Part shown: piece by piece, positions 1 through 5,535 of the stretch
Layout of the letters: the number at the start of each line of letters is the position of its first letter
Position numbering within the stretch: the stretch's first letter is position 1
Source of the DNA: Planctomycetaceae bacterium
GTDB taxonomy: Bacteria > Planctomycetota > Planctomycetia > Pirellulales > Thermoguttaceae
Direction of reading: 5' to 3'
DNA length: 5,577 nucleotides
Assembly (NCBI GenBank): GCA_031282385.1
Contig: JAITDV010000550.1
Span: 1-5,577, forward strand
Notes under the pieces: model-generated
What the model was told of the DNA's origin: nothing
The model's input: only the letters and a program-made list of their open reading frames with translations
Databases searched by the model: none
Program-made: the position numbers and the translations under genes

Positions 1-239
1 ATTAATAATTGCATAAAAGCAGGTCAAGAGCAAATTTTCCATTCTTAATAAAATTCAGATACAGAATCAAATCTTAAACAACTATTCCAAAAAATCCCAA
101 TAGCCGCATTAACAATCCAAATAAAATTCCTAACCAACGAATCCAAATTCAAAGAAACCTTAAACAAAATAATTAAGGAAAAGACAACTCTGTGCAGAAT
201 AGTGAAGTAATAGTTCCTGATAAATCATTACACAACAAC
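1..239. other. AT-rich left flank, no convincing gene
   Basis: No open frame here has a start codon and a recognisable product. Plus-strand frame 1 is open from 52 to a TAA at 208-210 and reads as a lysine-, glutamate- and leucine-rich peptide, but it follows two in-frame stops at 46-51 and has no ATG, GTG or TTG at its head. It could be the tail of a decayed gene. The minus strand is also open for about 60 codons, so the opening may only reflect base composition. No RNA gene, terminator or origin was seen. Confidence 0.4.
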
Positions 240-242
240 AAT

Positions 243-434
243 AGACCTTTTCTCTAACCTAAAAATACATCAACGCAACAAAAAACCTACAACGAAAAAC
301 CGCCTTTAACTCCTCCGAGACCACCCCTAACCCTTCCGAAGGCGGGGAATTATTCGCCTCACTCGGAGGGGTCTTTTTATTCGCCTCCTTCGGAGGGGTC
401 AGGGGTGGTCTCCTACAGGTTAGCGAAAAGGTTT
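243..434 (+). mobile_element. MITE-like element, copy 1 (192 bp)
   Basis: This is a non-coding element with 18-bp terminal inverted repeats: AGACCTTTTCTCTAACCT at 243-260 against the complement of 417-434, with two mismatches. It is flanked by AAT at 240-242 and AAT at 435-437, which reads as a 3-bp target-site duplication. Next to the left end lies a 56-nt A-rich segment (261-316), followed by long inner arms at 317-332 and 397-412 that pair with one mismatch. Between the arms a 27-bp unit with core TTCGCCTC..CGGAGGGGTC occurs twice; copy 2 of the element has it once. There is no transposase, so any movement would need an enzyme encoded elsewhere. It ends 34 bp beyond the stop codon of the minus-strand gene remnant. 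Confidence 0.88.
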
Positions 435-552
435 AATACCCGAAAGAATAGTTACCGAGATTTTTTTGTCATTTTTTAATAAATTTTTCAAAAAAATCTG
501 AAAGATCACGAAATTCGTCTTGACTAATTTTTAAAAATTTAATATCTTTCAT

Positions 553-833
553 ACTGTCATGCGAATGACCCTTTCAATGGATTGAGAGGTTTTAATCGGA
601 TTGCATTTTGGGCGGTCTTCAAGACGTGAGTTTTTTGGGCTTGACCTGCGATCTGCGTAGCGGTAAACGCTGGCATGATGCTCGTGTTCCCTTCGATAAC
701 TTGCGGGGAGGAATGGATTTTTCCCCTTTTTCGCGCCGGATTTGAAAATAGTATCCGGTTCGAAATGCCGTTGGAGCATGGATTGTTCCAACGACATTTC
801 AAATTTTTCACTTCGAAGTTTCGGCAATTCACA
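553..833. repeat. high-GC inserted segment with hairpins
   Basis: By hand count, GC is about 48% over 561-800 against about 29% over 801-984. The segment contains several inverted repeats: 762-778 pairs with 784-800 (17 bp with one mismatch and one wobble, 5-nt loop), 736-741 pairs with 753-758, and GTCTT/AAGAC sits near 616-626. The edges were set where coding-looking sequence resumes and are approximate. CTGT-starting sequences at both edges (near 833 reading outward, and 553-556) may be poor terminal inverted repeats. The segment could be a palindromic mobile repeat or a piece of transferred DNA. No transposase is present. Confidence 0.35.
762..800. repeat. strong hairpin (17-bp stem)
   Basis: GAAATGCCGTTGGA at 762-775 pairs with TCCAACGACATTTC at 787-800 with one mismatch. 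Three more pairs (776-778 with 784-786, one of them a wobble) close a 5-nt loop TGGAT. It lies within the high-GC segment and is not followed by a T-run on either strand, so it is not an obvious terminator. Confidence 0.7.
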
Positions 834-984
834 GGCTTTATTTTTTAATGCAACGAATTCTAATTTAATTTCAGTATAATTGTTTACCGCATTGCCGTGA
901 AATTTGTAATCTTACAGAAAACTTATTTGCAATCGAACATCTGAATAGTTGTTAATTTTTTCATAACGAATCCGGTAATTTATC

Positions 985-2064
985 GTGAATATGAATTGTA
1001 CAATTTGTCCGCGGCATTGTTTGATTCCTGTAGGTAAATCCGGTTATTGCGGAGTGCGTAGAAACTGGTATCAAGATTCCTCCAGCAATACAACAAACGA
1101 AAACAATTTCAAAAACGATCTTCGCAACGGAATTTTTTCTATTACGTATGGTAAGAATACGGGACTTGTTGTTGATCCGGTGGAAAAGAAACCGCTTTAT
1201 CATTTTTATCCGGGATCAAAAACTTTATCTCTTGGTTCGATTGGTTGCAATCTTGATTGTAAATTTTGTCAAAATTCTTCTATTTCGCGTTCTGTTGATG
1301 ATTCTGTTCTTGTTAAATATTCACCATTGGAAGTGGTTGCTGCCGCGCAACTCAATGGTTGCCGAAGTATCGCTTTTACTTATAACGAACCGATAATTGG
1401 GTTGGAGTATGTTATCGATATTGCTAAAGAGGCACACCAAGCAGGACTGCAAACAATCGCAGTAACTAATGGTTACATCGCGCAAGAATGGCTCGATAAA
1501 TTTTTTGAGAATATTGACGCGGCTAATGTTGATTTGAAATCGTTTTCGGACGATTTTTATCGGGAGTATTGTTCGGCGTCAATCGAGCCGGTCAAAGAGA
1601 CGTTGTGTTATTTGGCAAAAAAGAACAAAAATAGTACAAAGAATAATTGTAACGATAATTCAAAACGCGGAATATGGTTTGAAGTAACTACTTTATTGAT
1701 TCCTGAACTCAATGATTCAGAACGTGAGATTGCGGAATTATCTGATTGGTTTTTTTCTGAACTTGGTGCGGAAATACCGTTGCATTTTTCGGCATTTCGA
1801 CCGGCAGATCGGTTGCGGTCAATTCCTCCGACTCCGGCAAAAACTCTTTTTCGTTCTCGTAATATCGCAACAGCAACAGGATTGAAATACGTTTATACGG
1901 GCAATATTGACGATACGGCAGGACAAGCAACTTATTGCCCGCAATGTAAACAAAGTATAATTTCACGCAATAGATTTAATGTAACAGAATATCTTGTTGA
2001 CGAAGATCAATGTTGCCGTTACTGCGGTCAAACGATAGCGGGAGAATTTGAGTCTGATTTATAA
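985..2064 (+). CDS. amrS: AmrS-type radical SAM enzyme (AmmeMemoRadiSam)
   Basis: This is a cytosolic radical S-adenosylmethionine enzyme related to pyruvate-formate-lyase activases. The AmrS substrate is unknown to me. Numbering from GTG 985, the cluster-binding CxxxCxxC is C88, C92 and C95 within GCNLDCKFCQN. Other family marks are the N-terminal cysteines CTICPRHC (C5, C8, C12) with C22, the stretch DPVEKKPLYHFYPGSK at 64-79, TYNEP at 132-136 and NVDLK at 181-185. A C-terminal zinc-ribbon-like part has C318/C321 and C343 or C344/C347. An in-frame TAA at 976-978 limits the start to GTG 985 or ATG 991; ATG is equally plausible and neither has a clear ribosome site. Asparagine-rich insertions at about 28-48 and 213-228 are unusual. 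The N-terminus lacks the short lead before the first cysteines that I recall in relatives. Memo/AmrB and AmrA partners are not in the window. The stop codon abuts a mobile element. Confidence 0.9.
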   Translation: MNMNCTICPRHCLIPVGKSGYCGVRRNWYQDSSSNTTNENNFKNDLRNGIFSITYGKNTGLVVDPVEKKPLYHFYPGSKTLSLGSIGCNLDCKFCQNSSISRSVDDSVLVKYSPLEVVAAAQLNGCRSIAFTYNEPIIGLEYVIDIAKEAHQAGLQTIAVTNGYIAQEWLDKFFENIDAANVDLKSFSDDFYREYCSASIEPVKETLCYLAKKNKNSTKNNCNDNSKRGIWFEVTTLLIPELNDSEREIAELSDWFFSELGAEIPLHFSAFRPADRLRSIPPTPAKTLFRSRNIATATGLKYVYTGNIDDTAGQATYCPQCKQSIISRNRFNVTEYLVDEDQCCRYCGQTIAGEFESDL

Positions 2065-2065
2065 T

Positions 2066-2230
2066 AGACCTTTTCTCTAACCTAAAAATACATCAACGCA
2101 ACAAAAAACCTACAACAAAAAACCGCCTTTAACTCCTCCGAGACCACCCCTAACCTCTCCGAAGGAGGGGAATAATTCGCCTCCTTCGGAGGGGTCAGGG
2201 GTGGTCTCCTACAGGTTAGCGAAAAGGTCT
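2066..2230 (+). mobile_element. MITE-like element, copy 2 (165 bp)
   Basis: This is the same element as copy 1, in the same orientation, and 27 bp shorter because it has a single internal unit. The terminal repeats 2066-2083 and 2213-2230 match at 17 of 18 positions. The 3-bp direct repeat AAT is at 2063-2065 and 2231-2233, and its left copy supplies the last two bases of the amrS TAA codon, so insertion did not change the encoded protein. The A-rich segment is 2084-2139. The inner arms form an almost perfect 29-bp stem. The element fills the gap between two convergent genes. Confidence 0.9.
2140..2208. terminator. 29-bp hairpin between convergent genes, possible terminator
   Basis: Bases 2140-2168 pair with 2180-2208 in one register, with a single A-C mismatch and one T-G wobble, around the 11-nt loop 2169-2179. 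The GC-rich stem lies downstream of both amrS (plus) and the zinc-ribbon gene (minus), so it could stop transcription from both sides. Neither side has a classical T-run directly after the stem, so terminator activity is an inference. The hairpin itself is clear. Confidence 0.4.
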
Positions 2231-2251
2231 AATGAACATATTGCGTGCAAC

Positions 2252-2485
2252 TCAATACACCTCAAAGAAACGGCAATTCGTACCGCCCGAACCAACTTTC
2301 AACTTAACCGGTTTACCGCATTTCGGGCAACGTCCCTCATAAGCCGTTTCGCTTTGGTTAATGTAAATCCGCCAATAAACACCGCAACAATTAAACCTCA
2401 CACCAACAAAACGGCGTTTTGTATCGTTATTGTTTTGTGTAGTTTTATTCGGCGAAGGCTCGCTAGATAAATCTAATTGTCCCAT
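2252..2485 (-). CDS. small CPxCG zinc-ribbon protein, planctomycete-type
   Basis: The protein has 77 residues and unknown function. Residues 1-24 are polar and asparagine-rich and probably disordered. The conserved-looking core, residues 25-77, contains FNCCGVYWRIY, with C33 and C34, then TAYEGRCPKCGKPVK, with C53 and C56, then GSGGTNCRFFEVY. CC plus CPKC would bind one metal ion, most likely zinc. I recall closely similar sequences as hypothetical proteins across Planctomycetes, which supports a real gene and hints at the lineage. No signal peptide or membrane segment is seen, so it is probably cytosolic. It is the only ATG start in this frame. The gene sits between two mobile element copies: copy 3 ends 9 bp before its start codon and copy 2 begins 21 bp after its stop, so its native promoter and leader have been displaced. 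Confidence 0.75.
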   Translation of the reverse strand: MGQLDLSSEPSPNKTTQNNNDTKRRFVGVRFNCCGVYWRIYINQSETAYEGRCPKCGKPVKLKVGSGGTNCRFFEVY

Positions 2486-2491
2486 TTGATC

Positions 2492-2497
2492 ATTATA
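2492..2497 (-). promoter_or_regulatory. TATAAT box at element edge, before zinc-ribbon gene
   Basis: On the minus strand the junction of element copy 3 and its flanking ATT reads GGTATAATGATCAA followed by the ATG at 2485. Copies 1 and 2 have TAGACC at this edge; one base change here (G to T on the plus strand) gives a perfect -10 hexamer. The box is only 6 nt from the start codon, so a transcript from it would be nearly leaderless. No good -35 hexamer is seen at 16-18 bp. AAAAGG, 11-12 nt before the ATG, might instead serve as a ribosome site. Confidence 0.3.
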
Positions 2498-2686
2498 CCT
2501 TTTCTCTAACCTAAAAATACATCAACGCAACAAAAAACCTACAACGAAAAACCGCCTTTAACTCCTCCGAGACCATCCCTAACCCCTCCGAAGGATGGGA
2601 ATTATTCGCCTCCCTCGTAGGCGTCTTCTTATTCCCCTCCTTCGGAGAGGTCAGGGGCGGTTTCCTACAGGTTAGCGAAAAGGTCT
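2495..2686 (+). mobile_element. MITE-like element, copy 3 (192 bp)
   Basis: It has the same orientation and length as copy 1. The terminal repeats are 2495-2512 and 2669-2686, with two mismatches, and it is flanked by ATT at 2492-2494 and 2687-2689. The A-rich segment 2513-2568 is identical to that of copy 1, while about 12 substitutions separate the two copies over the following 100 bases, so its hairpin is weaker. The right-hand ATT is also the first three bases of repeat A, so this copy landed at the edge of another repeat. Confidence 0.88.
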
Positions 2687-2791
2687 ATTATACTGTCCGT
2701 ACCATAAATTGCGCGACTCAAGATCGTAAAAAACTGCTTGCCAATAGGTAAACACGGCGGCAAACGAAATTAACGTGTGAACAGTTTAAAA
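2687..2791 (+). repeat. structured repeat family 2, copy A
   Basis: It aligns over its whole length, with gaps, to 3960-4067. Shared blocks are ATTATAC, CATAAATTGC or TATAAATTGC, CCAATAGGTAA and GTGAAC.GTTTAAAA. Ends ACTGTCCGTAC (2692-2702) and GTGTGAACAGT (2775-2785) can pair, with one mismatch and two G-T wobbles. A central hairpin closes over AATA (2743-2746) with CC/GG and outer pairs. It lies 3' of the TatD gene. I do not recognise it as a known RNA or mobile element. Confidence 0.65.
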
Positions 2792-2831
2792 TTTTACGTA
2801 AACAATTATCGTACAAATTATCATTTTCATT

Positions 2832-3662
2832 TTAATCAATTTCAGTAATTTGAATTGGTTTTATGTTGAATTTTTTTGATTGTCCGAGATATTTTGCGGG
2901 GTTATTGTGGAAAATTTCAATTATTTCATTTCTTGAATGTCCGCGTCTTTGGCATTCGAATATTGCCTGTTGCAAAAGCATCGGGTCGCTTGGTCCCCAA
3001 TCTGCAGACGAGTTTACCAAAAGCCGATCAGTCCCATAACGTTCAATCATATCCACACATCTGTTAATCGAACATTTCGTTATCGGATAAAGCGTAAAAC
3101 CGTACCAATATCCGGCGTTTTTAACTGCTTGTATCGTATGATTCTCTAAATGATCGATCCAAACTTTTTCGGGTTTGATATTATTTCGATAATTGTTAAG
3201 TACATCAAGAATAATCCGAGTTCCGATTGCTTTATCGGCGAGATGAGGAGTATGAATCAATAGAAGTTGATCGTATTTGATTGACAATTCAATATGTTCT
3301 TCCATAATCTCAATTTCATTTTTGCTTGACTTATTCAAACCGGTTTCACCAATTCCAATCACGGTTGGTTTGTCCAGTAACCTCGGTATTTCACGCAACA
3401 CTTCGCGTGCAACATTAAGATTGTCTGCTTCCTTCGGATTGACTGCAATCCAGCAGAAATGTTTTATTCCGTAAGCGGCAGCACGTGTCGGTTCGAACTC
3501 GCTGATTTGTTTAAAATAGTCAAGAAATGTTCCAGCATAATCACGGTCAAAACCCGCCCAAAAAGCAGGCTCCGCAACCGCAACTACTCCACTTTGAGAC
3601 ATACGCTCATAATCTTGACAAGTCCGCGCAATTGCATGATAATGCGGTTGAATAATGTACAT
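2832..3662 (-). CDS. TatD-family metal-dependent hydrolase, EboB-like
   Basis: This 276-residue protein has an amidohydrolase-type TIM-barrel fold and is probably cytosolic. The expected metal ligands are all visible: H7 and H9 in PHYHA, E106 in GIGETGLN, H137 in LLIHTPH, H171 in IDHLE and D221 in NSSADWG. Ordinary TatD proteins act as nucleases. This sequence instead resembles the divergent subgroup containing EboB, by EPAFWAGF at 31-38, NPKEA at 75-79, GFTLYP at 188-193 and VNSSADWG, from memory of that group. EboB is encoded in ebo clusters linked to export or trafficking of secondary metabolites, but no other ebo gene is in the window. The substrate is unknown. The start ATG at 3660-3662 puts the HxH motif at the usual distance; no ribosome site is evident. 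The gene lies between direct copies of repeat family 2 and diverges from lysA. Confidence 0.88.
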   Translation of the reverse strand: MYIIQPHYHAIARTCQDYERMSQSGVVAVAEPAFWAGFDRDYAGTFLDYFKQISEFEPTRAAAYGIKHFCWIAVNPKEADNLNVAREVLREIPRLLDKPTVIGIGETGLNKSSKNEIEIMEEHIELSIKYDQLLLIHTPHLADKAIGTRIILDVLNNYRNNIKPEKVWIDHLENHTIQAVKNAGYWYGFTLYPITKCSINRCVDMIERYGTDRLLVNSSADWGPSDPMLLQQAIFECQRRGHSRNEIIEIFHNNPAKYLGQSKKFNIKPIQITEID

Positions 3663-3959
3663 TGATAAATGTTTGGGAATATAGTGAGAATTTTTGTAAC
3701 AATTATTAATTTTATTAAAAATTACTTCTTGTAAATATTCTTAGCCGTTATCGGCAACATGTAAAAAAACAAGGCAGATATTCTAATTGATTTTGTACAT
3801 AGTTGCAAATGGGGGAGATAACTTGATAAAGAATAAACCAACAATAATTCATCTGATCAAATGAAAACAGTATAAAATGATTACATAATTGATTTCCTAC
3901 CATTGCTGATTTTATTTATTCAAACGTCTCTCTCATTTAGAATTTGTATATTCGGCGTT

Positions 3960-4067
3960 ATTATACAGTTCGTACTATAAATTGCTTGACTTATGAGCAT
4001 AAAAGCCTGCTTTCCAATAGGTAAGCAGGCGAAGGTAAAGGAAAATTCAAGCGTGAACTGTTTAAAA
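3960..4067 (+). repeat. structured repeat family 2, copy B
   Basis: This is the second copy, in direct orientation to copy A. Outer arms ACAGTTCGTAC (3965-3975) and GCGTGAACTGT (4051-4061) pair with one mismatch and two G-T wobbles. The inner stem GCCTGCTT (4005-4012) with AAGCAGGC (4023-4030) is perfect and continues past a T-T mismatch to CC/GG around an AATA loop. GCTTGA (3984-3989) can also pair with TCAAGC (4047-4052). The third pair of the outer arm is T-A in copy A and A-T here, a compensatory change. It may be a mobile repeat with subterminal inverted repeats or a structured RNA leader. Confidence 0.65.
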
Positions 4068-4075
4068 CTGTTCAC
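4053..4075. promoter_or_regulatory. 23-nt palindrome upstream of lysA
   Basis: GTGAAC at 4053-4058 and GTTCAC at 4070-4075 flank GTTT-A-AAAC, giving 10 of 11 symmetrical pairs about base 4064. It overlaps the right end of repeat B and lies about 180 bp before the lysA start. Its second half lies outside the repeat and is not conserved in copy A. It could be an operator for a dimeric regulator or an RNA hairpin. No T-run follows, so it is not a standard terminator. Confidence 0.4.
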
Positions 4076-4256
4076 ACTTTAGAACCATTGTACTTTTAAA
4101 ATTCGGTTTTCGTTTTGTAATGAATAAACGAGACAACAAGTGATTTTGGAATATGACAAACATGAACAATTGCAGAAAAACAGAAAATTAACGTATAAAT
4201 TAAGAAGCCGACTAATTGAAAATTTTACTACTTTCCCAAATAATGTAACAAAAATT

Positions 4257-5510
4257 ATGACAAAAGAACTTAAACACAGCGACGAATTTATCAAGTCGCT
4301 TGCGGAAAAATATCCGACGCCATTTTATCTTTATGATGAAAAAACTCTTCGTGAACATGCGCGGCTTTTCAATAAGGCGTTTGCATGGAATGCAGGTTAC
4401 AAGGAATATTTCGCGGTAAAAGCAAATCCCAACCCTGAAATCTTAAAAATTCTTAAAAGTGAAAATTTGGGTTTTGATTGTTCCAGTCTTGCCGAGTTGA
4501 ATATTTGTGAGCGGCTTGGTTTTGTTGGAGAAGACATTATGTTTACGTCAAACGACACGCCGTCTGCGGAATATGTTAAAGCAAAAAATTTGAACGCGAT
4601 TATCAACCTCGATGATATTACTGATATATATGTTTTAGAAAAATGTGCAGGTTTGCCGGAAGTAATTTGTTTTCGTTGGAATCCCGGTTTGTCTGTTAAA
4701 GTTTCAAGTGTGATTGGTAATCCGGTAGAGGCGAAATATGGGTTGACGACAAGACAGCTGGTTGAGGCGTATAGAATTGCAAAAGCAAAAGGCGTTAAAA
4801 GATTCGGACTTCACACTATGATAGCGTCAAATTTATTGGATGAGCAATTTTTTCTTACAACTGCGAAATCGTTATTTGACATGACAGCTTTAATTAAAAA
4901 AGAAACAGGTATTGAAATTAGTTTTATCAACATGGGCGGCGGTTTTGGTGTTGCTTACAAACCGGATCAAAAAACAATAGATTTAATAAAACTTGGTCAA
5001 ATGATTCAAGCGGGATATACAGAGTTTAATAAGGTTGAGCCTAATTTGCAAATTAGGCTTTTGACGGAGGCAGGACGTCTTGTTGCGGCGGAGGCGGGAG
5101 TGTTGGTTACGCGGGTGATTCACAGAAAGGATACTTACAGGGCGTACATCGGAGTTGATGCGTCAATGGCAAATCTGATGCGACCAGGTATGTACGGAGC
5201 TTATCACCATATAACTGTCGTCAGCGAATCCGGTAAAAAAAGTAACGCAACACAAGAAGTAGATGTAGTTGGTTCACTTTGTGAAAACTGTGATAAATTT
5301 GCAGTCAATCGCGTTTTACCGACAATAAATATTGGTGATTTACTCGTAATCCACGACGCCGGCGCACACGGTTACGCAATGGGATTTCAATACAACGGAA
5401 AATTACGTTGTGCAGAGTTATTACTGGAAGAATCGGGCAACGTAAGAATGATTCGCCGTGCCGAAACATTTGACGATTATATTGCAACATTAAATGTAAA
5501 CGAATGGTAA
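4257..5510 (+). CDS. lysA: diaminopimelate decarboxylase
   Basis: This 417-residue fold-type III PLP enzyme removes the carboxyl group of meso-diaminopimelate to give L-lysine, the last step of lysine synthesis, in the cytosol. It has an N-terminal alanine-racemase-like barrel and a C-terminal beta domain. Visible marks are K55 in YFAVKANPNP (the PLP Schiff-base lysine), H186 in GLHTMIAS, GGG at 227-229 in INMGGGFG (phosphate loop), EAGR at 271-274, C342 in GSLCEN (active-site cysteine from the partner subunit), and Y379 in GFQYNG. The variant wording, such as MFTSNDTPSAEY, HTMIAS and RPGMYGAYHH, fits a less common LysA subgroup. I chose ATG 4257 because TPFYLYD then starts at residue 21, as usual. 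The frame extends to GTG 4140, but those 39 residues are not family-like. There is no clear ribosome site. Other decarboxylases of this fold, such as those for carboxynorspermidine, are less likely. Confidence 0.92.
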   Translation: MTKELKHSDEFIKSLAEKYPTPFYLYDEKTLREHARLFNKAFAWNAGYKEYFAVKANPNPEILKILKSENLGFDCSSLAELNICERLGFVGEDIMFTSNDTPSAEYVKAKNLNAIINLDDITDIYVLEKCAGLPEVICFRWNPGLSVKVSSVIGNPVEAKYGLTTRQLVEAYRIAKAKGVKRFGLHTMIASNLLDEQFFLTTAKSLFDMTALIKKETGIEISFINMGGGFGVAYKPDQKTIDLIKLGQMIQAGYTEFNKVEPNLQIRLLTEAGRLVAAEAGVLVTRVIHRKDTYRAYIGVDASMANLMRPGMYGAYHHITVVSESGKKSNATQEVDVVGSLCENCDKFAVNRVLPTINIGDLLVIHDAGAHGYAMGFQYNGKLRCAELLLEESGNVRMIRRAETFDDYIATLNVNEW

Positions 5511-5512
5511 TC

Positions 5513-5535
5513 AAGTTGAAATTTTAATTAAACTT
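5513..5535 (+). terminator. weak inverted repeat after lysA
   Basis: AAGTT at 5513-5517 and AACTT at 5531-5535 can pair directly after the lysA stop, followed by TT then GCAAATAAAA. The stem is only five AT-rich pairs with a 13-nt loop and no T-tract, so function as a terminator is doubtful. The remaining bases to 5577 hold nothing recognisable. Confidence 0.15.

Larger units (their letters stand above)
469..964 (-). pseudogene. remnant of a small unknown gene, interrupted
   Basis: Three coding-looking pieces lie in order on the minus strand but in different frames. A possible start at 962-964 gives MKKLTTIQMFDCK before a TAA. A piece at 834-911 includes NNYTEIKLEFVALKNKA. A piece at 469-552 begins MKDIKFLKISQDEF, continues for 13 more residues (LSDFFEKFIKK at the end) and stops at TGA. 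Between the second and third pieces lies a segment of markedly higher GC that looks inserted. If joined, they would make a protein of roughly 75 residues with one early frameshift. I do not recognise the family. The head diverges from amrS, 20 bp away. The alternative is that the pieces are chance open frames in AT-rich DNA. The overlapping frames 549-827 and 557-832 run through the high-GC segment and match nothing I know. Confidence 0.3.
3663..4256. other. long divergent intergenic region
   Basis: These 594 bases between the starts of the TatD gene and lysA are AT-rich and hold no convincing gene. They contain repeat copy B (3960-4067), an overlapping 23-nt palindrome, and a short GCCG-TTAT-CGGC hairpin near 3745-3756. 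Promoters for both genes should lie here. A TATATT on the minus strand, about 20 nt before the TatD start, is a candidate -10 without a matching -35. The features of a lysine riboswitch were looked for upstream of lysA and not found. A frame upstream of lysA is open from GTG 4140 but does not resemble the family. Confidence 0.6.

Noticed and set aside
549..832. Two overlapping minus-strand open frames of about 90 codons
   Set aside because: They overlap in different frames across the hairpin-rich, higher-GC segment; neither has a recognisable domain, and the first depends on a TTG start. Treated as part of an insert within a gene remnant.
961..1203. Minus-strand open frame with a hydrophobic stretch
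   Set aside because: It lies opposite the conserved N-terminal part of amrS and matches no family I know; a shadow.
2201..2470. Plus-strand open frame of 89 codons opposite the zinc-ribbon gene
   Set aside because: It begins inside element copy 2 and is the antisense shadow of a gene with clear metal-binding motifs.
243..2686. CRISPR array
   Set aside because: The repeats are three long copies separated by genes and unequal distances, with inverted termini and target duplications, not short repeats with regular spacers.
2066..2686. Composite transposon formed by element copies 2 and 3 around the zinc-ribbon gene
   Set aside because: Each copy has its own flanking duplication and the outer trinucleotides differ (AAT against ATT), so they inserted separately.
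4140..4256. N-terminal extension of LysA from a GTG
   Set aside because: The 39 extra residues are lysine- and leucine-rich and unlike the family. ATG 4257 gives the normal distance to the first conserved block.
3663..4256. Lysine riboswitch before lysA
   Set aside because: The conserved junction motifs of the L-box were not found; the structures present belong to repeat family 2 and a palindrome.
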